64,000 nt of DNA from Larix kaempferi (taxonomy: Eukaryota > Streptophyta > Pinopsida > Pinales > Pinaceae). The notes below the pieces were generated by a model. That model was not told the DNA's origin. It searched no databases and saw only the letters and a list, made by a program, of their open reading frames with translations. The stretch covers positions 5,234,501 through 5,298,500 of the forward strand of contig BSBM01000712.1 of the NCBI GenBank assembly GCA_027924585.1, in the 5' to 3' direction. The translations under genes and the position numbers were made by a program. Below are positions 1 to 10,580 of the stretch, one piece after another; the stretch's first letter is position 1; each line of letters opens with the position of its first letter.

Positions 1-1732
1 CTTTCATCTTGTCTAAGGCGATACCTCTCTTAGTTCATTTCTTTTGATTCTTAAGCTGGGATCATATGAATAGAAGGCTAACAATCTAGCACAACTTTAT
101 TTGACCCATGTTTTTCTCTTAAGTTTTGCGGCTTTCAAGTGTTCTCAAGTGCAAGAGCTCTTAGTTGGTCACTACATTCACCTGGTAACAAGGCCCATTT
201 GAGCTCTTTTTTTACTTCATTCGCCCCTCTGATATACTGGCAATGACCATTTCTTCAAGGACTGATCCTCCCATCTTTCCCATCACAATTTCAAAATACA
301 CCTTTTGCTACATCTGTTTCTCTAAGGCAGCCTCTTCATTTCACCTTGCCCCCCCGTTGCACCTGCCGTAGCGATCCTATCTTAGGGATACCCCCCTAGA
401 GTTGGAGAAGAGCCAACCTAAAGCGAAGAGGAGAGGAGTGTGGTGACATTGGCCTCTCTCCTGAGAGTTGTCATCTAGCTGGTGTATTACATTTTGGGCT
501 TCAACACACGCATGCCATTTTGGGAGACAACAGGCCTCATTGTTTTGTGGCAGCTCCTCTTTCCCTGTTAGCATCCTTGCAGACATCCAGCTAGTTGGAA
601 GGTTTTCGGGACTAGCGGTTCTAGTGATCACATTGTTCGGAGGTTGATCCCACCTTGTTGTTTATTTCTTAGTTAGTTGTTAATTTTGGCCTTAGAAAGC
701 GTACACTTGTTATTATCTTTCATTACTTGTTTTAATTCAGAAAGTGTGCTTTTTCTTTACGCAAGTTGCTTCTATTCTAATAAAGCACAAAGCCTCTTGA
801 ACTTGCAATAATTCAAGTCAAGAGCACTCTCTGTCGAAGAGCATATTAAGTTTGCATTTCCCCTGCATTAGGCATATAGATTAAATAAGTCTCTTGAACC
901 TTGTCATAAGACAATGTCAAGAGCATTCTCTATCGGAGAGCTGAACTGTGTGCTTCAATAATCCTAACAACATTTCAACTCACACCCCCATTAATAATTT
1001 ACCTCGGTTGCTATCCGACACCCGTATGCTCTGCCAACCTGAAAAGGTTGGGCTAGTACTCAGAAAGGTGTCAGATTTGATAAACTTCTATAACATAATA
1101 AAATTTTCACCCCACACCCAACGAACCAGCGTTGCTTTCAATAAATACTTAAAGTGTTATTCTGGGAGGTGGAGCCGGAGTGCCGTTGTTCAGACTTCGA
1201 CGGTGGTTTAAACATTGGACACTTACCCTCTTTATAACTGGACAGTTCGTCAGATCACCGTGAATAACCACTAAAAGTACACCATTCCGGTCTTTTGCTT
1301 ACCTTGTTCTTAGCCTAATAATCAAGACCACTAAAACTCTTAATTTACCAAGATAAATTGCAAAACGATCTCACGAACATATCTTTCGAACTCTTGTATC
1401 AAGCAACCCAAGCACTCAGGCAATTTTTTGACTCCATAAGGCACTGGTCCTTGATATCATATTTTTATTTGCTTATTATATATCTGGAGTACTTGTTGTT
1501 TAATTTTCCATATGTGAGTGACTTGTACTTAAACTTCTTCTAGTGGTCGTGCATCAAGTTATCTCGTATCTTGCATTTGCAACGTGGATTGCTCACTTAT
1601 CTTATGTTCATTTTTCGAATTTACAAAAGTTGTGATCTTTTCATTATTCAAAAACTCCTAAACAACACCCATCCGCATCACCATACATCTTAGAACATTA
1701 AAACACATTGAGCCATAGTAAACTCTTTGTAG
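1..1732. other. Non-coding repeat-derived DNA
   Basis: No coding region could be supported on either strand; the short open frames have no recognisable domain. From about 1000 onward the sequence shows patchy similarity, in the same order, to 11.8-12.4 kb. Both end in the shared module at 1733 and 12402. It is most likely the untranslated part of an old LTR retrotransposon, but no LTR boundaries or target-site duplication are visible. Confidence 0.4.
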
Positions 1733-1880
1733 GGACTACCCCCCTTGGCTTCGTTAGGAGTTAGCCTAAACGGAGGAGCTGTGATTCAGGTGACAATACC
1801 TGGCTCATTGCTTGCCCCCAAGGCCACACCTTCCCCACTTGTAGTGAGGGAACAACTTTCGAAGGATTTCTGCTGCTGGT
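1733..1880. repeat. Repeated module, copy 1 (second copy at 12402)
   Basis: A block starting near GGGACTACCCCCCTTGGCTT and containing a core like CAGGTGACA followed by TTGCCCCCAAGG recurs at 12402-12570 with modest divergence. A weaker look-alike may be present near 385-440. Similarity continues to the left of both copies. It is probably a leader or LTR segment of one retrotransposon family; no element boundary was found. Confidence 0.5.
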
Positions 1881-1895
1881 GTGCATCTCGGCGGA

Positions 1896-2070
1896 CAGCA
1901 CATATAATACCAAAATGAGCAAATCAGTCTCAAGAAATATGAAATACAAGTTGGGATCTACTTCACTTTTGGTGAAACACATGCTCTGCAAATATCCATC
2001 AATCCTGGAATACCGTGCTCTCGGTGTTGCCTGCTTGAGTCCATACAAGGCCTTTTTCAGCCTACACACA
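1896..2070 (-). pseudogene. Ty1/Copia reverse transcriptase fragment
   Basis: Read on the minus strand, this stretch encodes about 57 residues matching the Copia reverse transcriptase core, with the signature KKALYGLKQA followed by RIDGYLQ, TKSEVDPNLY and a hydrophobic ILVLYV segment. In intact Copia proteins this last part leads into the YVDD catalytic box, which is not present here. The fragment is open but joins directly to a CT-rich arm of an inverted repeat at its upstream end and runs into unrelated repeat DNA downstream. It is a relic with no start of its own. Identification is confident at superfamily level only. Confidence 0.75.
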
Positions 2071-2249
2071 TGGTGTGGGGAAGGGATGAGGGCTGGAAAT
2101 GCAAGGAAAAGGAATGTGGGTGCAGTGTGGTAAGGGTGCGTGGAGAGAGGCGAGTGGAAGGACAAGGGAGCTGGTGAGAGGGAGAAGAAGGGAGAGCGTG
2201 GAGGAGTTTAGGGCTTGGGATGAGAGCATAGTGTTTTACCGTGCTCTTG

Positions 2250-2457
2250 GTGTTACGAACATAAATAATAAATAATATAAAATTAATAATAACTACAATT
2301 AAACATATGAAGACGCAACTCCTCCCATTAAGTGCCCAAACCATATAAATAGTGGGCCTTCAAGTGTAAAATAATCATCTCTTTTAGTTTTATCATATTA
2401 TTCAATCATATATTTGAAGACAAATTTGTCGTAGAGCAGGAACTATTCTTTTACTTC
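2250..2457 (+). repeat. Probable short LTR of Gypsy element 1 (5' end uncertain)
   Basis: The block ends in CTTCA two bases before a primer-binding site and contains a TATA-like CATATAAATAG near 2342. This is the layout of a short plant LTR promoter. The start near TGTTACGAAC (about 2252) is uncertain because a copy of 18 bases from the neighbouring Copia relic overlaps it. No partner LTR was found in the window, so the element is truncated. Confidence 0.5.
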
Positions 2458-2460
2458 ATC

Positions 2461-2473
2461 TGGTATCAAAGCC
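2461..2473 (+). other. Primer-binding site (initiator tRNA-Met type)
   Basis: TGGTATCAAAGCC differs by one base from the usual plant PBS TGGTATCAGAGC, which pairs with initiator tRNA-Met. It lies two to three bases after the CA end of the putative LTR. This supports the LTR call and plus-strand orientation of Gypsy element 1. Confidence 0.65.
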
Positions 2474-3273
2474 ATAATTGCGTTCGCTCTTTCCCCTTCA
2501 TTTCTCCATTTCCTCCACGTTCCAATCTGTTGCCCAATATTCACTCCCTACTTCGTCCATTGTGCCCTTCCACCTTCCCACTCGTTCACTGCAACTTCCC
2601 TACCACGGTGCTTTCACCACTCCCTCCTTCCGCACTCTCTCCCCAATTCATTTCCCAAGCTGCACTACCATTTCACCATCCCAGCACTACGCTCTCATCC
2701 CAAGCCCTAAACTCCTCCACGCTCTCCCTTCTTCTCCCTTGCAGCAACTCCCTTATCCTTCCACTCGCCTCTCTCCATGCGCCCTTACCACATTGTACTC
2801 GCACTCCTTTTCCTTGCATTACCAACCCTCATCCATTCCACACACCTTCTATCCCTCACACCTATACGCACTACTCCCTCCTCCCTTCATCCATCACCTT
2901 CACCCTTCCTGCACAACGCACCCTCCCATGCCATTTTGCTCCACTACCACACTACATCAACACTACGCCCACTCCATCCAATTGCCCCCGCACCCTTCAC
3001 CCTACACCTCTCCCTCCTTACTCCACTACATTTCTCCAACCCATCCCGCTACCCTCCACGCTACATACCGCCTTGCCCTTGCACCAAACTACTCCACACC
3101 TCATACACCTCGCCTTCCTCACACCACCTCCTCTCTACAGCGCCCTCACCTCTTAAACTTTGCTCTCTCTCAGCTCCACACCTGCACTCTTTCATGCTTC
3201 CTCAATACTCCACACATCCACTCCATTCCCACGCTCATACTCCATTCTCCTCCATGCCTTAGGGTTTAATGCT
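2474..3273 (+). other. CT-rich untranslated spacer between PBS and gag
   Basis: About 800 bp of strongly pyrimidine-rich plus strand lacks stops in all three frames over long stretches, giving overlapping open frames rich in Pro, Ser, Leu and His. The simultaneous openness of several frames and the absence of any domain argue that these are compositional artefacts. Position between PBS and gag fits a retrotransposon 5' leader. Confidence 0.5.
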
Positions 3274-3284
3274 TTAGCTCCCAT

Positions 3285-3465
3285 GTTCAAAAAACAATTT
3301 TAAAAAATATTATAATAATATTACTATTATAATATTTCCAAATTTCTAAATTTTATAATAATATTATTAAAAATAATAATAAGTATCAATACCAATAATA
3401 ATAATATTATTATTAAAAGTAAAGATTATTATTAAATATAATAATATTTATTATATTATTTAAAA
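3285..3465. repeat. AT-rich low-complexity tract
   Basis: A run of degenerate TAA/ATT trinucleotide repeats with almost no G or C. It directly precedes the gag region of Gypsy element 1. A second PBS-like string (TGGTATCAGCTTGG) follows at about 3475. Confidence 0.85.
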
Positions 3466-3499
3466 CCTAAGCTTGGTATCAGCTTGGTCCACGCTAGGT

Positions 3500-5260
3500 C
3501 AACAGCAAGAAATTGGGACTACACACCTGTCCTTGTACTAGATCCCAATCAAAGATAAATGGCAAAGTGGAGAAATTGGAAAAAGAACAGGCTCGAGACT
3601 CTAAAATTCTCAAAAGTCTAAACTCCATATTAGATAAAATTGAAGCCGAGCTAGGAGAAGGAAAAGAAGAATTACCAAGGAATGTAAGATATGAGATCGC
3701 CAACGCCGTATCTTGGGAAATGAGTAAGGTGAGAGCAGAAATAAACACAAGCATGAAAGAAGGGATTAGAAAAGAGTTTGAAGAAATCATGAAGTTCATC
3801 AGGGATAGAGAAGTCTCCATCAATCTCGATTCACCAATAATAAACCAGCCAGATACAACAAATTTCTTCAAGGTGGAAATTCAACAAAACCATACAGATC
3901 ACAAGCACTTTTCAGGCCTTAACCCCAACCAGTTGTACTCAAGTTCAATGCAACCAATAAGTGGATATCCAATGAGGCCCACGCTAGAGTTACCAAAATT
4001 CGATGGCAAGACAAAACAAAGTGTGGCGTGGATCAATAAGGCGGAAGAGTTCTTTTGCATACATAAAATCCAATCCGATGACGAGAAGATAAAATATGCA
4101 TCGATGCAACTTGAAGGCCACGCATATAATTGGTATATGTGGTTGAAAATTACCACTAAGGTTTACTCTTATAACTAGGATACGTTCAAAAATTACTTCT
4201 TTAAAAGATTTCAAGATGTGACCGCGAAAGATTTTTTTGCAAAAATAACCAAACTATAGCAAAAGGGCGATGTGGAGGAATACCCCTACGAATGGGAAGC
4301 AATAGAAACACAAGTACCAAAGTTAACGGACGATCAATGACTCCATATGTATATACACGGGTTAAAACCATACATCAAAGATGAGTAAGAATTGCACAAT
4401 ATCTCAAACTTGTATAAGCCCAAGCTAAAGCAAAAATTATTGAGGAAAAGTTTAAAAAATCATTGCAAAAAAACCTTGACAAAGGTTATTTACAACAAAA
4501 AGAGACACAATGCAGATATTGCAAAGACAATTGGTCACCAGGACATCAGTGCAACAATTCCCAAGCATATGGATATCAAGCTAAAAGAGAATCAAAAACA
4601 TCCATCAGTCGTCCCAACAATGAGAGCAAAAAGAAGAAAAACACTTCTCGATGTGGCAAAAATTGGATCCCTGGCCATAAATGCGTATCCAATCATACAA
4701 CTCACTGCAAATTTATAAATGGGACACAAGTGCAGGTTTATGCCGAAGAAGATACATTTGATTTTGACTTAGATACAAACTCACCCAAGGTATCAATAGT
4801 GACAATCACATGCATCCAACAAACTTATAAAGAAGAAGATTCAGTGACACCTAATAAAATTGCCACCCAAAGCAAGAAACTCAGTTTACATATAGATAAA
4901 TATATTCCTCCCCATTGGAGAAATGGAAACAACACTAAGGATGAACAACTCTTATCCCAGACGACAAAATCAGAAAAGATAGGACCTAAGAGTTTACAAC
5001 TTACAAGAACTATTAAGAATAAAGACATCGCAATTCTAGTCGACTCGAGAAGTACATACAATTTGGTGTATATAAAAAGGGCAAAAGAACTTAATCTGTT
5101 TGTATACCTTGTGAAGAATCTCACGGTCTCAACTATCAATGATTGACATGCAGAAGAAGTAGGGAAATGCCATAAGGTGCCTTTCCAAATACAAGACTTA
5201 AAACTACAGCACTCAAAGGAGTAGATATGGTGTTAGGAGTTGAATGGCTAATATTGTAAG
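3500..5260 (+). pseudogene. Gypsy element 1 gag-protease, degraded
   Basis: The first open part (3513-4178) has a charged, coiled-coil-like N-terminus and then the start of a retrotransposon gag domain with LELPKFDGKTKQSVAWINK. In-frame stops interrupt the rest of gag between 4179 and 4390. Two zinc-knuckle units follow in the 4463-5146 frame: an intact one (CRYCKDNWSPGHQC, about 4511-4552) and a second at 4652-4684 that lacks its first cysteine. Next comes an aspartic-protease loop reading VDSRST where VDSGST is expected, so the catalytic loop is damaged. Coding similarity ends with VLGVEWL near 5257. RT, RNase H and integrase are missing. Several stops look like CAG or TGG turned to TAG. 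The lineage is Ty3/Gypsy; the clade is not resolved. Confidence 0.85.
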
Positions 5261-5650
5261 GCACCTATGCTACCAACTTACAAGTAATGGAAGTAATTAC
5301 AAGTTGCATGGATTGAGAAGCACACCGGTCAAGCCGAAGGAATTACAACACAAAAGAAGTCCAGGTACATATCAGGATAAAGGTGTTAAAAAAGTACCAA
5401 GGCAAGTGTTGTTCACTTATGTGATGCCTAGGGTAGTAATGGTGTTAGGAGTTGAATGGCTACTATTGTAAGGCACCTATGCTACCAACTTACAAGTAAT
5501 GGAAGTAATTACAAGTTGCATGGATTGAGAAGCACACCGCTCAAGCCGAAGGAATTACAACACAAAAGAAGTCCAAGTACATATCCGGATAAAGGTGTTG
5601 AAAAAGTACCAAAGCAAGTGTTGTTCACTCATGTGATGCCTAGGGGTGGA
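5221..5650 (+). repeat. Tandem duplication, 212-bp unit x 2
   Basis: The protease-end segment beginning GTAG-ATGGTGTTAGGAGTTG occurs at 5221 and again at 5433, and the units stay aligned to about 5650 (for example GTTCACT at 5411 and 5623). The offset is exactly 212 bp at three anchor points. The copies differ by a handful of substitutions, so the duplication is old. It lies at the truncation point of Gypsy element 1 and the start of the next LTR. Confidence 0.9.
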
Positions 5651-5661
5651 CAACTTATAAA

Positions 5662-6694
5662 TGTCGTCCCTAGTCACTTTATAAAAGTGAGATGCACTTT
5701 ATTTTTATAAAGTAACTTTATAAAGGAGGTTTGAGGTTATAACATTTAATTGACTTTATGAGAAAATTAAAAGGTGGGCAAAATATTTGATGTCTCATTA
5801 ATTATTTAAATGAAGTGACTTAAATTCATTTAATGAGAAAAAGGTGAGCATTTAATGAGAGCCCTAGATTTCATCAAGCCAAGTTTTAATCTTAGCCATT
5901 GATTTGAAAGGAAGTAGTTATCTCAAACAAAAGTAGGGAAAGGCATGAAAACCTAATTTATTGTTCACATTCCAAATGAGATTTTTGGAGAAGAAGAGAG
6001 CAAGAGAAGAGAGAGGTCAAACCCTTGCACAGAAATCGAGAAGGTTGAGTAGGGCACAATTTCCAAGGAGAAGAGCACAAACTTCAAGACAATCAATACA
6101 GTTCGTACACGCATTTATTGCAATCTGTACCAACACAGAAATTGAGGAGCAGGGCACTATTTTCGAGGCAGAAAATAGGCACGGATTTCAAGGGAAAGGT
6201 ACAACAATTAATATTGTCTGTACAACGTTCATACAGGCAGAAAACAGGCATAGATTTCGAGGCAGAGAACAAGCTCAGAAATCGAGGAAAAGCAATCCGT
6301 ACAGTCACATGTGTGAGGTCGTACTGCACAGTTTTCTAGGAGTCTGTACAACAGTTTGTCAAAAAGATTCTAGCACGATTTAGAGGAAGGAAAGGAAAGA
6401 TAAGTACTGATGTAATTTATTTAAATTGTCTTTGACGAAATAAAATTCTCTCTCTGAACAGGTTTTCCCTTCGAGGTTTTATCCTAAACCAAGTTGGTCA
6501 AAAATTTGTGTATAAATTAATGTGTGGCTATATTTTAATTTTCTGAGTTGTTTTAAAGTTGAAAATTTTCCATGTGTTCCAAGAAAAAGTAAATTTTTAT
6601 GCATGTAAAGTGATTTTGCAGCTATGGGGTTTGCGCATTAAACTTCATATGAAAACCAAAACTTGAAACCGGGTTGGGAATTCTAAAATTTTCA
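5662..6694 (+). repeat. 5' LTR of Copia element A (start approximate)
   Basis: The end is set by TTTTCA directly before a primer site at 6695. The right part has typical R/U5 features: an AATAAAA signal near 6440 followed by a TTTTCCCTTCGAGGTTTTATCC string common in Copia LTRs. The left edge is placed at TGTCGTCCC (about 5662) where Gypsy similarity stops, but the terminal inverted repeat is not convincing. No second LTR was found. Confidence 0.5.
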
Positions 6695-6707
6695 TGGTAA
6701 TCAGAGC
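6695..6707 (+). other. Primer-binding site of Copia element A
   Basis: TGGTAATCAGAGC is the initiator-tRNA-Met PBS with one inserted A. It abuts the LTR end and lies about 115 bp upstream of the gag start at 6822, the usual Copia layout. Confidence 0.7.
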
Positions 6708-6821
6708 TGATATAAAGGGCAGAAATAAACTTCAGAGTGAAATTTCAGACTTGGAAAAGAAGGGAGAACAGGTGGTTAGTGAAGTTTACAGGTTCTTGGA
6801 CTAATTGGACCGATTGGGGTT

Positions 6822-7357
6822 ATGGCCACTAGCCTTAGAATTGAAGATAGGTTGGATGGGACTGTAAATTTTAGCCCATGGAAGGCTAGAATTGTACTGA
6901 TTTTGCAAGAAAACGAACTATGGGATATGGCCAACAGTACACAGTCTAAACCAGTCACAGTCCCTACCAATGCTACAGAAAAGGCTACTTTTGATAAGAA
7001 AGATATCAAAGCGAAGAGGATCATATTTGATGTCGTGAAGGATCATGTGATACCACATATCACAGGAAAAGACCATGCATTTCAGATGTGGACCGCCTTC
7101 ACAAACCTGTACCAAAGCTCAAACGAAAACAGAAAAATGGTATTGAGAGAAAAGTTGAAAGGCATTCGCATGAACAAAGGTGAAAACATGGCTTCATACC
7201 TTACTAGGATCACACGGGTCAAAGATGAACTCAAAGCAGTCAGGGAGGTTGTATAGGGCAGTGAGTTGGTGCGAACAGCTTTGAATGGCGTGACGAAGCC
7301 ATGGGCTATATTTGTGGAGTCCGTGGTTGTGGGATGGAATGTTACCCTCCCCACCCA
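6822..7357 (+). pseudogene. Ty1/Copia gag N-terminal region, truncated
   Basis: The frame opens with MATSLRIEDRLDG and shows the UBN2-type Copia gag pattern: NFSPWKARIVLILQENELWD near residue 20, then VKDHVIPHITGKD, MWTAFTNLYQ and KGENMASYLTRI. A TAG stop at 7254-7256 interrupts it. The same frame then continues with ELVRTALNGVTKPW, the next conserved gag block, before similarity ends near 7357. Zinc knuckle, protease, integrase and RT are absent. The family role is nucleocapsid formation and RNA packaging; this copy cannot do it alone. Confidence 0.85.
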
Positions 7358-7857
7358 AGTTATATTCCCATAAGTGACATGTTGAGCTCATAATTAATAT
7401 ATTGAGCTCATAATGAATAGATCATTGTAACAGCTTGAACAAGCCATCCTCGAAATGAGGAGAAGTGCCACAGGGTTTTCCCAAGATAATTACCTAGAAT
7501 ATATATATATATAAGAAAATAAGAATCATAAACATAAATGACATTTTAGAAGCAAACCCATGCCTATATTAACTCCCATAGATGATGACATGATGCAAAA
7601 TCCAAAAGTAGCCTCTATAGACAAGGCTATATATCCAAAATCAGACTTTATATATGAGGCTCCATGTGCTTACATAAAACATGAGCTAAAGACAAATACA
7701 ATTATATATCCAATTCATCTTTGTCATCATTAACAAAAATAGAACAAGATGCTTGTTTAGAAGAACTGAAGTGTGGATTGGAAGAAGCGATAGCTCCACT
7801 TCCACTTACATAACCACCAATATCAAGAGAAACAAGAGAGAGTTCCAAATCTAGGAA
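7358..7857. other. No recognisable gene
   Basis: AT-rich DNA with a short (AT)n tract near 7500. No open frame here carries a domain. It sits between the truncated Copia gag and the 3' end of a minus-strand hAT relic, and may include the 3' untranslated part of the hAT copy. Confidence 0.5.
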
Positions 7858-8215
7858 TTATAGATCCACATCACAGTCTTTATGAGGACCACTTGTATAT
7901 TCTTCACCCCTAAGAAACACAAGGCATAGATTCAAATGTACATAGACAAGATCATTAGCCTTATTTGATCCCAATGTATTGCACTCCACGAAATGAATAA
8001 AACCATAGGTGCTCCAATTCCTTTTCATTGATGAAGGCTTGCCACTTGTGAGATAATACGAGTGGCAAATTTTTGCAAATATATACAATTTGCCCCATGA
8101 CAAGTCGACCATTTAACAGATCCATGTTCCTCCTCTCGTCCAAAGATGATAGCGAATCAAGCAAATACACCAAATGCACAAATCCCAGAACCTTCTTGTT
8201 GCTGCCCACAACCAT
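7858..8215 (-). pseudogene. hAT transposase C-terminal (dimerisation) fragment
   Basis: On the minus strand, 8112-7858 encodes SMKRNWSTYGFIHFVE followed by ANDLVYVHLNLCL and EEYTSGPHKDCDVD. This is the conserved tail of plant hAT transposases, whose usual form is a CERNWS...FIH block followed by a DLVYVHxNLRL block. In the family this part mediates dimerisation. An overlapping minus frame (8215-7961) appears to hold the preceding residues, so a frameshift separates them. The CER of the family motif is MKR here. No upstream DDE catalytic core or terminal inverted repeats could be found, so the copy is a relic. Confidence 0.75.
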
Positions 8216-8589
8216 CCTCTTGTTGTAAATGCACCAAAGTTTGCTCCCAATCCTACAAAGCAGAAGTAAAATGCTTGTTGTCGATCTAGAAAGCTCTTCT
8301 AGACGAAGAAAGTGTGAGGAATGAGTGAAATGAAGTGCTTTCTTATAGGAAAAGAGAAGTTGTTAGGGTTTCTATAGTTTTCTAGTTTTTTTCAAATGAA
8401 TCTATTAGATGTCTTCATTAACCATTCATTGAGAACTTTTGGTTGCCTATGGATCCCACGCCCCTCATGGGCACTTGTATGGGCCCATAAACATCCAAAA
8501 AGTGCATGAAACACCATTGGAAATCGTTGAAAGGCCTTGGAAATGCCACCAGTTGTACCATATGGCATTTCCAAATCGTGAACAATTGT
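8216..8589. other. No recognisable gene
   Basis: Nothing with a domain on either strand. It may be more of the decayed hAT copy upstream of its C-terminus, but no residues could be matched. Confidence 0.4.
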
Positions 8590-10580
8590 ACAGTACAGTC
8601 AAATCTTGATAGCGTTTTGTACCTGTTACCACCTAAAGTTGCACTTTAGTTGGACTTCAGTGAGCCGCCAGTGTTGCACAAGTCACTTATAAGTTTCAGT
8701 GTTCAAAAGTTTCAAGCTTGGCCTGTTCAGGGCCCCCTTTTTTTTGTGTTTTGTAGTACATGACCGTGCCCCACGGGGTTTGTAATAAGTATACTAGCAT
8801 GGTGGCCTTTGAGTGACTCGGTTCCCTAGGACTTAACAACCAAAGAAGGTATTCCAAGGAGTTTTTTTCCTTGTCGATTATGCTTTGCCTTTAGCCGAGT
8901 ATAATCGGTGAGTTTTTCTCCTCAACCTCCAAAGCTGGAATGCCCAAAGTGGGGGTTAGGCCTTAGGGGATTACTAGAGCCCATTTTGTAACGTTTATAA
9001 ACATGCTAGACGCTAGAATTTTCTCGTTTGGTCATGTACTAGGTCCCTCAGAAGTTTCAGTCAATTCCGAGAAAAATAATTTTTTCGCATTTTTAAGCCA
9101 TTTTTTAATCTTTTAATTAAAAAAATTTAAATGGTGATTAAAGTGCGATCCGGAGTCGGAATTTGGCGCAAGGATGCTCGTTTTCAAGCTCAGAGCATCC
9201 TCTTTAGCCTAGTATCCGGTTTTCCTATGTTTCAAGCGATCGAAAACCCCCGTGGAGCAGTTTTTCCTATCAGAGCTACATTTTGGCACTTTAATGCTAA
9301 AGATGCATCAAAATGCACCATGGCCAAATAATTAAAGTATTAAAAATGGAATTATGCACATGCCAAATGAGTTGGCACTAGTTCTCTTAAGGTAAGCAAC
9401 CATACTAAAGGGACAAAGCATGCATTATAAAGTCAAATGGTGGAAGATTTAATTAGTTAAGCTTTTATATCTTTTCCATCCCTCACATGGGCCAACTCTC
9501 CACGAGCATGTACGGAATTTGTGAAGGATAAGCTCAATTGTGGTGGGGGCGGCTCTTTAGTTGTGAGGTGGCACATTTTAGTTTGGCTCTTATTTAAGAT
9601 CCAATCACAACCCCACCCTCCAACGTGGCATGGAATACTTCAAACTGATATTCGCTCATCCCCTTCACGTGGGCAAGCTCAAACGATTGAAGTGGTAAGT
9701 AAATCATAAAGTGGGCGATTAAGTGAATATTTTATAGCATGTGATGTATGTTATACGTTGGTGGCAAATATTTAAAGGTTGAACAAAGTTTTATTTCCCA
9801 TACTATGCAAACCTTCACGTGGGCCACATCCCTCACGGCCGTACGGAATTGGAGTTTGATAAATAGCTTATTAGGCGCCTACCTCATTGGGAGGTGGCAC
9901 ACAACACATGGATAAGTTGCCATTTAGATCAACCAATCGGCACCCACCAACGATTATTCCATCAAAGCAAGGAAACATCACACAGTAGCCTTCATCTTCA
10001 CGTGAGCTTCCGACTTGCTCTCGACAGTTTCCTCTTTCGACTGTTTTTGTCCATGAGTGGTGATGTATCCATTGGGTGAGAGCTTTGCTTGCTCTACAAT
10101 TAAGGTTTCTTGCTCTACAATCAAGGAGCTTGGTCTCCTTAGGGTTTTGGCACCCCAAGCTACTTGCCTTGTGCTATAAATTGAGGAGCTCAGGTCCATT
10201 ATTATTCATCAAAGGGTGAAACCTCTGCTGGCATTGCAATTGTAATATTTTGTACTGAGTTAATAATAAGGCTTTGGAGGCTACCCTGGTGTTGTCTGTG
10301 GTGTTGGATTGTTCTATTCTTTGCTCGTTATGAGGTAAATCTGTATCATCATAGCTAATTGTTGGATTTATCTATCTTTGAAGGGAAAATAATTTTCATA
10401 AGAATAGTAGGTGGTGCTTTATAGACTATTTGTTATTGTGAATAACATTAGAATGCTAGAGGTAGAAAAAATTCTTGTTTGAATCTATCATCTCTCACAT
10501 TTTCTTTTAATTATTCACACAAGTGCTTTTAATCCCTTTGCTAGCGGTGTTTTGATCTTACAGGTTGCTTAAGCTAGACG
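8590..10580 (+). repeat. Probable long LTR or promoter-like retrotransposon segment
   Basis: Non-coding, with an LTR-like right end: a TATA-like GCTATAAATTG near 10172, then within about 100 bp a TATTTTGTACTGAGTTAATAA stretch like a plant poly(A) region. Upstream, 9480-9900 holds imperfect repeats with ACGTG motifs. Exact ends, primer site and a second copy were not found, so the LTR call rests on promoter architecture only. Confidence 0.35.
9480..9905 (+). promoter_or_regulatory. Imperfect ~330-bp direct repeat with G-box-like CACGTGGG motifs
   Basis: Two related blocks start near 9480 (CCTCACATGGGCCAACTC then GTACGGAATT) and near 9812 (CTTCACGTGGGCCACATC then GTACGGAATT), each followed by GAGGTGGCACA. 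CACGTGGG or CACGTGAG cores occur near 9665, 9813 and 9999. CACGTG-type cores bind bZIP and bHLH factors in plants. Whether they act as enhancers of this putative LTR is inference. Confidence 0.4.

Larger units (their letters stand above)
2072..2846. repeat. Inverted repeat arms 2072-2233 and 2685-2846
   Basis: The minus-strand reading of 2072-2233 and the plus-strand reading of 2685-2846 encode nearly the same Pro/Ser/Leu-rich peptide, for example HYALIPSPKLLHALPSSP in both. The arms are therefore about 162 bp each in opposite orientation, with a 451-bp spacer that holds an LTR end and primer site. The open frames across the CT-rich arms are long because the sequence is low in stop codons, not because of any known domain. 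Confidence 0.75.

Noticed and set aside
2478-3269. Long open frame (263 codons) rich in Pro, Ser, Leu and His
   Set aside because: All three plus frames are open over much of this CT-rich DNA and no domain or conserved pattern is visible; the openness follows from composition. It is treated as a retrotransposon leader.
3474-3490. Second PBS-like string TGGTATCAGCTTGG suggesting another LTR end
   Set aside because: The preceding DNA is AT-rich low complexity without an LTR end (CA) or promoter, and the match to the tRNA complement stops after nine bases.
7330-7391. CCCTCCCCACCCAAG after an AATGTTA string, resembling the chromovirus LTR-polypurine junction
   Set aside because: Only about 15 bases match, no LTR is present to its left, and the neighbouring sequence continues the Copia A gag frame.
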